Below, in pieces: positions 9,503-13,687 of a stretch of 13,687 nucleotides of DNA. Position numbers and translations under genes: made by a program. The DNA lies in NCBI GenBank assembly GCA_024220525.1, contig JAMYWO010000416.1:8488-22174 (forward strand). The letters run 5' to 3'. This DNA comes from Cochliopodium minus (Eukaryota; Discosea; Himatismenida; Cochliopodiidae). The notes beneath the pieces are model-generated. The model did no database searches and had not been told where the DNA came from. It saw only the letters and a program-made list of their open reading frames with translations. Positions within the stretch are counted from its first letter, which is position 1. Each line of letters begins with the position of its first letter.

Positions 9503-9651
9503 TGATTTTCAATTTTTTTTTGAAATTTTTTTTTTCTCTGATAAATAAAAATAAATAAAAATAAATAAAAAATATTAAAAATTTAATTTGGAATTTTCAA
9601 ATAATAAAAACAAAAAAAAAAAAATAATAAAAAAGAAAGAGAAAGATTTCT
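9503..9651 (-). promoter_or_regulatory. Intergenic spacer, 3' of gene B and 5' of ITPR
   Basis: Only 149 bases separate the TGA of the upstream gene (9652) from ATG 9502. The spacer must hold the 3' end of one transcript and the promoter and 5' leader of the next. Coding-strand sequence is T-rich (TTTATTATTTTTT, repeated TTTTTATTTA) then A-rich just before the ATG. I see no AATAAA on the coding strand and no clear TATA element; no specific site can be called. Confidence 0.5.
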
Positions 9652-10039
9652 TCAATCAAATTCGTTGTTCTTGATAAAAACATTAGGAGTCTTAAGCATC
9701 TCATCCTTCAAAGTATCCCTAGCAACCTTTCCAGAATGTCTTAAAGTCTTTTTAATGGAAAAACACAAAAACATGAAAAACTTTGATCCCAACTTTGGAT
9801 CATTATGAAACAAGTTGATCAATCTCCTAGAATCTATCCTAATGACTTCTGCTTCATGAGAAATAACTTTGAAGATGTCTTCTTCCTCGTCAAATCCCAA
9901 AACGAAAGAAATTTCCCCGAAAATGTCTCCGTCAGCCAAGTAGTAACTGCTTGTATTTCTAGTGGTCAAGACTACTCCCTTTTGGATGATGTAAACACAA
10001 TTTTTGATTTTGGATTCGGATAGTTTAATAATATCATTC
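9652..10039 (-). CDS. Gene B exon 8: cNBD2 and stop
   Basis: Residues 590-718 and TGA. NDIIKL...KNCVYIIQKGVVL and LADGDIFGEISFVLGFDEEEDIFKVISHEAEVIRIDSRRL are a clear cNBD beta-roll with FGE (630-632). Where cAMP/cGMP-binding sites have R-[A/T]-A after FGE this reads FKVISHEAE, without Arg. The helices LINLFHNDPKLGSKFFMFLCFSI close the fold, then a short charged tail ends NNEFD. Confidence 0.9.
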
Positions 10040-13000
10040 CTTTAATAAAAATAAAATTTTTTATTTGAATTTTTTTTTTATTTGTTAAAATTTTTCTTTT
10101 TTATTTTTTTCTTTTTTAATTTTATATTCTTTATTTTTTATTTTCTTTATTTTTTATTTTTTTATATTTTTATTTTCTATTTTTTTTTAGATTTTTTCAT
10201 TTTTCATTTTTTTATTTTACTTTTTGAAATGGAGAATTTTAGATTTTTCGATTATTTTTTCCCATTCAAAAGAACTTGGAAGCCTGTTTGATTTGATATT
10301 TTGGCCTAGTTTGATGACAGTTTTCTTAGGAAAATAACCTTCCTAAAATAAAAAGTAAAATTAAATTATATTAATTAAAATATCAAAAAAAAAAAAAATT
10401 AAAAAAATGTAAAAATAAAAAAATTTTAAAAATTAAAAAATAAAAATTAAAAAATAAAAAATTTTACTTTTCCATTACATCTTCCATGATATTGGTCATC
10501 TCTTTTACCAGTGATAATGAGAAAATCAAATCTTTCAAGGGAAAGCTGATCTTCTGCTAATTTATGGTGAGGTTCGATGGCTATTGCTCTGGTCACTTTG
10601 CTTACGAGTTGGGTGCTTGATACGCTTGATCTTCTCAATTTTTTCTCACTTTCATTCAAAATGACGGGATATTGTGTCAAAACTTCCGCTAAAAAAATTT
10701 CAAAAATGAAAAATAAAAAATTTCAAAAATGAAAATAAAAATAAAATAAAATAAATAAAAAATAAAAAAAAATAAATTATTAAATAAAAATTTCAAATAT
10801 AAATGTAAATAATAGAATAATAGAAAATAAAAAGAAATATAAAAAAAAAAATAAAAAATAAAATAAATAGAAATAAATTAAAAAAGAAAAATTAAAAAAT
10901 AATAAGTAAACAACAACAAAAAACAAAAAACCAATAATAAAAGTATAAATTATAAAAATAAATTCTATTTTACCTGCAGTATTAGCATCTAAAATGTCTT
11001 CAAAAAATAATCTTAGTTTTTGAGGGAGACTGCCTTCAATATCATAAACAACAAAAACTTCGTAATAGGAGGAGACAGGGTGAGAATTTTCGTTCCAAAG
11101 CTTTTCTACCAAAGTTATCTTTGATCCATCCACTGTTTCTTTCCACTCTATTCCCATTTTTTGGTGGATGTGTATTATTTGTTCTTCTGTGAAATAAAGT
11201 GTACCTATGAACATAAAATTGTTTTAAATAAGAATAAAAAATAAATAAAAAATAAAAATAAATAAAAAATAAAAAATAAAAAATAAAAAATAAAAAATCT
11301 AAAAAATCTAAAAAAATGATTTAAAAATTATAATGAAATAAATATAAAAATAAAAAATCAAAAAAAAAAAATCAATAAAAATAAAGAAATGAGGAAATTA
11401 TTTAATAAAAAATAAAAATAAGTTGTAATAGAAAATAAAAATATTAAAAATTAAATAAAATGAAATTATTTTTACCTGTATTGTTGTTATGATCACTTAT
11501 TTTACACTGAAACTCTTGAAGAACAGTCAACTTATTGTTTTCCAAACTGATCTCTCCCTTTTTGTGTCCTTTTTCGAAAAAGCTGTTAATCTTGCTTTTT
11601 TTGGATTCAGAGAAAAAGAGTGTGTATCTGAAAGCCAACTCCCTCGCCAAGAAAATGAAAAACCTGAGTGATAAATTAGGATCCAAATAAAAAAACTTTA
11701 GAATATCCTCTATTTCCAGTGAGATCAGTTCTGTATCTTCCAATGCAACCATTTCTATTGAAAAAAAAATAAAAAAATTTCAGAAATAAAAATAAAAAAA
11801 ATTTCGTTCAAAAAATTAAAATGTTCAAATTAAAAATAAAAATGAAAAAATGTTTCTTTCAAAAAATTAATAAAATAAAAAAAACAAATTTTTTCTTAAA
11901 ATAAAATTTCAATCAATTGAAATTAAAAATAATAATAAAAAATAAAAAAATATTTCTTTCAAAAAATTAACTAAAGATAAAAACAAAAAATAATAAAAAT
12001 ATATTCAAATATAAATAAAAACAAATTTTTTACCAAGAGAAGAAAACTTTGAAAAAAAAGAATATTCTCCAAAAAAATCCAAGGTGATAAGTTTGTATTG
12101 AGATTCGCCCTTTTTCTTTACATCTATCTTCCCAGAAACAATTCGGAACAAGTTTTGGAGGAGTTCCCCCTCCTTGAAGATGATGTCGCCAGCTGAAAAC
12201 TTGAGGGATTTGGAATTCTTGGATAGAAACTCCCAATCAGATTCTGTGAGGTAGGGAAGATCATTCATGTTGCTTTCTTTGGATGATACTACATATTCAT
12301 CGAAGATATCTTGATATCTATCGATTATCTTGAAGAGAATCTTATCTATCATCTTTGTCTCCCATGTCCTTTGGATATCTTTGGTGTAGAACAATACTGA
12401 GGAGAATACCTTGCTTATGGACTTGGCATTTTTCCTCATTTGCTTGTCATTGTCGATCAATTCGAAGGTGCATATCAATCTGTGGATCACATCTCTTTTC
12501 TCTCTATCCAATTTGCCAATATATTCTTTTATGAACACCAGAAATTCATTGCTGTCAATATCTATTGTGTTGATAGGAGGATAATAAATATAAATTTTAA
12601 AAGAAGGGTAATTATAAAGATTGATTCTATAAATTAGATGAATAAGTTTTTGAAATGATCTCACTTATTTTCTTTTCGATCACTGCTTGTACACAATCAT
12701 AGGGAATGATATCTTCCTTATATTTAGAGATATATGTCAATAAACCATTGGTGATGTAATGTATGTTCTTCACCCTTAATAAATTCAAATCATTCTCTAT
12801 GTTTTACATTTTTAAAAAAAAAATATTTATTATAGGAACACAAGTTGAAAAATAAAAGAAATCTTGATTTTCAATGTAATAAAGTATTTGTTTTTACCAA
12901 ATTCCATCATGAAATAGTATAATGCTAAGATTGCTTCTTTATCTGGTTCTATAACAAATAAATTAGATACCTTGGTTCCAAATACATCAATATAATCACA

Positions 13001-13153
13001 TAATTTTTCGATGATCTTTATATTTAAGGTTTCTCTTAGCGGAATTTCTTCAATCGTCTTATATTTCAATATTTTCTGTTTATCTTCCTTATTGATGCAT
13101 TTTCCTATGAATCTTTGATAATACAGAATGATTAGCTTCTTTTTTTTGTCCAT
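9652..13153 (-). CDS. RhoGAP-like/cNBD/GRAM/SH3/cNBD multidomain signalling protein (8 exons, complete)
   Basis: Spliced from 13153-12898, 12796-12665, 12561-12034, 11754-11476, 11204-10974, 10688-10468, 10342-10221 and 10039-9652; all seven introns are GT-AG and all phases agree, giving 718 residues and a TGA stop. The order is RhoGAP-like helices (~33-205), cyclic nucleotide-binding domain (~234-350), GRAM (~384-475), SH3 (~506-561), second cNBD (~580-700). There is no signal peptide or membrane segment, so it is probably cytosolic or peripheral; GRAM domains commonly bind membranes. cNBD-GRAM-cNBD is known from Dictyostelium GbpC and GbpD, where it accompanies a RasGEF. Here RhoGAP-like helices replace the RasGEF and SH3 is inserted. 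Key catalytic and ligand residues look lost in the RhoGAP and both cNBDs, so it may be a scaffold or sensor. The start is the first ATG after an in-frame TAA. Confidence 0.87.
10221..10342 (-). CDS. Gene B exon 7: end of SH3 and first helix of cNBD2
   Basis: Residues 550-590. EGYFPKKTVIKL closes the SH3 barrel. LPSSFEWEKIIEKSKILHFKK is the typical lead-in helix and first strand of a cNBD. Acceptor TTATTTTAG; donor GTAAAA, phase 2, so Lys590 is split across the junction. It contains no ATG-led frame of note and was found by domain continuity. Confidence 0.84.
10468..10688 (-). CDS. Gene B exon 6: linker and SH3 domain
   Basis: Residues 476-549. A Ser-rich linker (RRSSVSS, a candidate basophilic kinase site) leads into VTRAIAIEPH, AEDQLSLERFDFLIITGK and RDDQYHGRCNGK, the SH3 pattern 'A-L-Y-D-Y ... 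D-E-L-S-F-x-x-G-D-x-I ... D-D-G-W-W-x-G-R-x-N-G-K'. It continues in exon 7 with EGYFPKKTV (family: EGLFPSNYV). The ALYDY aromatics and the binding-groove Trp are replaced (AIAIE, QY). Confidence 0.85.
10974..11204 (-). CDS. Gene B exon 5: GRAM domain
   Basis: Residues 399-476. GTLYFTEEQIIHIHQKMGIEWKE is the GRAM core (family: G-x-L-Y-x-T-x-x-x-x-x-F). ITLVEKLW then resembles the 'I-x-x-I-E-K' strand, and YYEVFVVYDIEGSLPQKLRLFFEDILDA supplies the later strands and the closing helix. GRAM has a PH-like fold and often contacts membrane phosphoinositides. Assignment is by pattern and by position between two cNBDs, as in GbpC/GbpD. Acceptor GTTCATAG, donor GTAAAA. Confidence 0.75.
11205..12033 (-). 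other. Gene B introns 3 and 4 (279 and 271 nt) flanking exon 4
   Basis: Intron 3 is 11755-12033 and intron 4 is 11205-11475. Both are A/T-rich, with donors GTAAAA. Intron 3 holds three near-copies of an 18-nt word, TTTCTTTCAAAAAATTAA, at about 11802-11819 (one mismatch), 11853-11870 and 11953-11970. Intron 4 is mainly A-runs with single T; I see no gene or structured RNA in either. Confidence 0.8.
11476..11754 (-). CDS. Gene B exon 4: second half of cNBD1 and start of GRAM
   Basis: Residues 306-399. VALEDTELISLEIEDILKFF completes the cNBD beta-roll and enters its C-terminal helices (DPNLSLRFFIFLARELAFR). No Arg-Ala pair follows FGE, unlike functional cAMP/cGMP sites. After a Lys-rich linker, LTVLQEFQCKIS begins the GRAM domain (family: 'L-x-x-F-x-C'). 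The acceptor TTTTTCAATAG precedes AAATGG; the ATG at 11752 is internal, not a start. Confidence 0.85.
12034..12561 (-). CDS. Gene B exon 3: end of RhoGAP-like domain and first half of cNBD1
   Basis: Residues 130-306. The helix LDREKRDVIHRLICTFELI then KQMRKNAKSISKVFSSVLF matches RhoGAP 'LPxxNrxxLxxLxxHL ... NKMTxxNLAxVFxPxLL', with the conserved Asn of NLA read as Ser. A helical linker follows, then cNBD1: LTESDWEFLSKNSKSLKFSAGDIIFKEGE, FRIVSGKIDV and DFFGEYSF (292-298), the FGE of a phosphate-binding cassette. Ends CTTG before GTAAAA. The acceptor CACAATAG is inferred from phase. Confidence 0.82.
12665..12796 (-). CDS. Gene B exon 2: RhoGAP-like middle helices
   Basis: Residues 86-130. KNIHYITNGLLTYISKYKEDIIPYDCVQAVI follows the RhoGAP pattern HxVaxLLKxYLRELPEPLIPyelyxxfi, with the conserved Lys of LLK replaced by Thr106 and RELPEP by SKYKED. 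It is too short and lacks an ATG-led frame, so it was found by splice phase. It ends at GTGAGA, the one donor in the window of that form; it was chosen because it alone pairs in phase with a usable acceptor. Confidence 0.72.
12898..13153 (-). CDS. Gene B exon 1: N-terminus and first helices of RhoGAP-like domain
   Basis: Residues 1-86. After a Lys-rich start, IPLRETLNIKIIEKLCDYIDVFG resembles the opening of a RhoGAP domain (IP-hydrophobic ... C-x-x-Y/F-I). The family's arginine-finger motif G-I/L-F/Y-R-x-x-G reads NLFVIEP, with Val67 where the catalytic Arg should be. ATG 13153 follows an in-frame TAA a few codons upstream. Donor GTAAAA. Confidence 0.75.
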
Positions 13154-13571
13154 TCTTGGGTTATAGGAGAATTAATCTTAATTTTTTTTTAATTTTAATT
13201 TATTTAATCATTTTTAAACAATCATTTTTTAACAAAACCAAAATAGATGACAAGTTTAATCCAACAGATCTCAATCCTTGTTTTTTGAAATCAAAATTAA
13301 AAAAATTAAAATTTGCTCAAATTATTGAGTTCAAAAAAGATTATTTTTGATAAAATCTTCATTTCAAAACTCTTTTAAAAAAATGATCTTCTCAAAGAAA
13401 CAAACCAAAAATTATTCCTGGTGAAAGAAACAAATTCGTTAAAATCAAATTATTTTAAAGTCTTAAAATGAAACATTCAGCAAATGAAAATAAATCATCT
13501 GATTGGTATTCTTTGTTTCAGCTCTTTATTAAAATAATAAAAAAATATGGTAAATTAAAAAAAACCAATCA
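13154..13571. promoter_or_regulatory. Upstream region of gene B, possibly a divergent promoter
   Basis: Very A/T-rich, with no convincing exon of either neighbour. It must contain the gene B promoter and leader; if the plus-strand frame at 13572 is real, the region is shared between two divergent genes. A short plus-strand frame at 13468-13575 (starting MKHSANEN, 35 codons) could be a leader exon, since GTAAAT follows TATG at 13550, but nothing supports it further. No motif I can name. Confidence 0.35.
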
Positions 13572-13679
13572 ATGAAAGAAAATAAAGAACTAGATAATGA
13601 GACAAAAATTAAAGATAAACTAAAGTTTTTATCACTTAATTGTCTTTTATTACCTCCCAAAATAGGTCTGCCAAAATAA
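13572..13679 (+). CDS. Possible 5' exon of an endonuclease/exonuclease/phosphatase-fold gene (very uncertain)
   Basis: A 35-codon plus-strand frame: a charged start (MKENKELDNE) followed by KLKFLSLNCLLLPPKIG. The last part resembles the first strand of neutral sphingomyelinase-type members of the EEP superfamily, where 'L-x-x-L-[ST]-x-N-[VC]-x-L-x-P-P' carries the metal-binding Asn. It meets TAA at 13677, so a real gene would need a donor just before it. The only GT is GTCTGC at 13666, unlike every other donor here. Window ends at 13687. Confidence 0.25.
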   Translation: MKENKELDNETKIKDKLKFLSLNCLLLPPKIGLPK

Positions 13680-13687
13680 AAAATTAA

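Noticed and set aside
9503-9651. Genes A and B as one transcript or fusion
   Set aside because: Gene B ends in TGA and gene A has its own ATG after an in-frame stop; no phase-consistent splice was found that bypasses both. The short spacer alone is not evidence of fusion.
10082-10291. Plus-strand Phe-rich frame of 69 codons
   Set aside because: It runs over a T-rich intron and antisense to gene B exon 7; composition only.
12030-12236. Minus-strand 68-codon frame MGVSIQEF
   Set aside because: Out-of-frame shadow of gene B exon 3, where the cNBD reads clearly in another frame.
13156-13350. Plus-strand 64-codon frame whose second half (FNPTDLNPCFLK) has protein-like composition
   Set aside because: The first half is low-complexity and hydrophobic, there is no usable splice site, and I recognise no family; kept only as part of the upstream region.
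13650-13687. A 14-nt minus-strand microexon between TTTTGGCAG and GTAATA
   Set aside because: It has splice-like ends, but nothing upstream is visible to link it to and its peptide would be too short to judge.
1-13687. Bacterial, viral or alternative-code (ciliate) origin
   Set aside because: Eighteen phase-consistent GT-AG introns exclude a bacterial locus; the genes are eukaryotic signalling families; no in-frame TAA, TAG or TGA occurs in the spliced exons.

Overview
This window comes from an AT-rich, intron-containing nuclear genome of a single-celled eukaryote. Exons have ordinary protein-coding composition. Introns and spacers are almost pure A/T and on the coding strand are T-rich. No TAA, TAG or TGA interrupts the spliced frames, so the standard genetic code fits. 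A cNBD-GRAM-cNBD core like that of Dictyostelium GbpC/GbpD in the second gene points loosely towards Amoebozoa or another amoeboid or excavate lineage; the sequence does not fix the species.

Two multi-exon genes lie head-to-tail on the minus strand. Gene A (9502 down to 1, its 3' end outside the window) is an inositol 1,4,5-trisphosphate receptor/ryanodine receptor family Ca2+-release channel. I assembled 12 exons whose 11 GT-AG introns all keep phase, giving 2661 residues before the window edge. The order is suppressor/MIR beta-trefoils, RIH, a long helical solenoid, RIH-associated domain, channel domain with the GGGVGD filter, C2H2 linker finger, and an open coiled-coil and low-complexity tail. 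Gene B (13153 down to 9652) has 8 exons and a complete 718-residue product: degenerate RhoGAP-like domain, cNBD, GRAM, SH3, cNBD. Only 149 bases separate the stop of B from the start of A. The last ~115 bases hold a possible start of a plus-strand gene with an endonuclease/exonuclease/phosphatase-like N-terminus (weak).

The most interesting points are these. (1) In the channel, several residues that bind IP3 in animals are replaced, while all three Ca2+-activation-site residues known from RyR/IP3R structures are kept, suggesting a Ca2+-gated channel with altered or absent IP3 sensing. (2) The selectivity filter is split over two microexons of 25 and 21 nt; the second is phase-symmetric, so skipping it would delete the filter core in frame. 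(3) N-glycosylation sequons are absent from the shortened S5-pore loop and clustered (seven) in an enlarged first luminal loop. (4) Gene B joins a catalytically dead-looking RhoGAP to a cNBD-GRAM-SH3-cNBD module, which I do not recall as described. (5) Splice donors are GTAAAA rather than GTAAGT.

Both products look like intracellular second-messenger devices (Ca2+ release; cyclic-nucleotide-type domains tied to small-GTPase signalling). Adjacency alone does not show that they act together.
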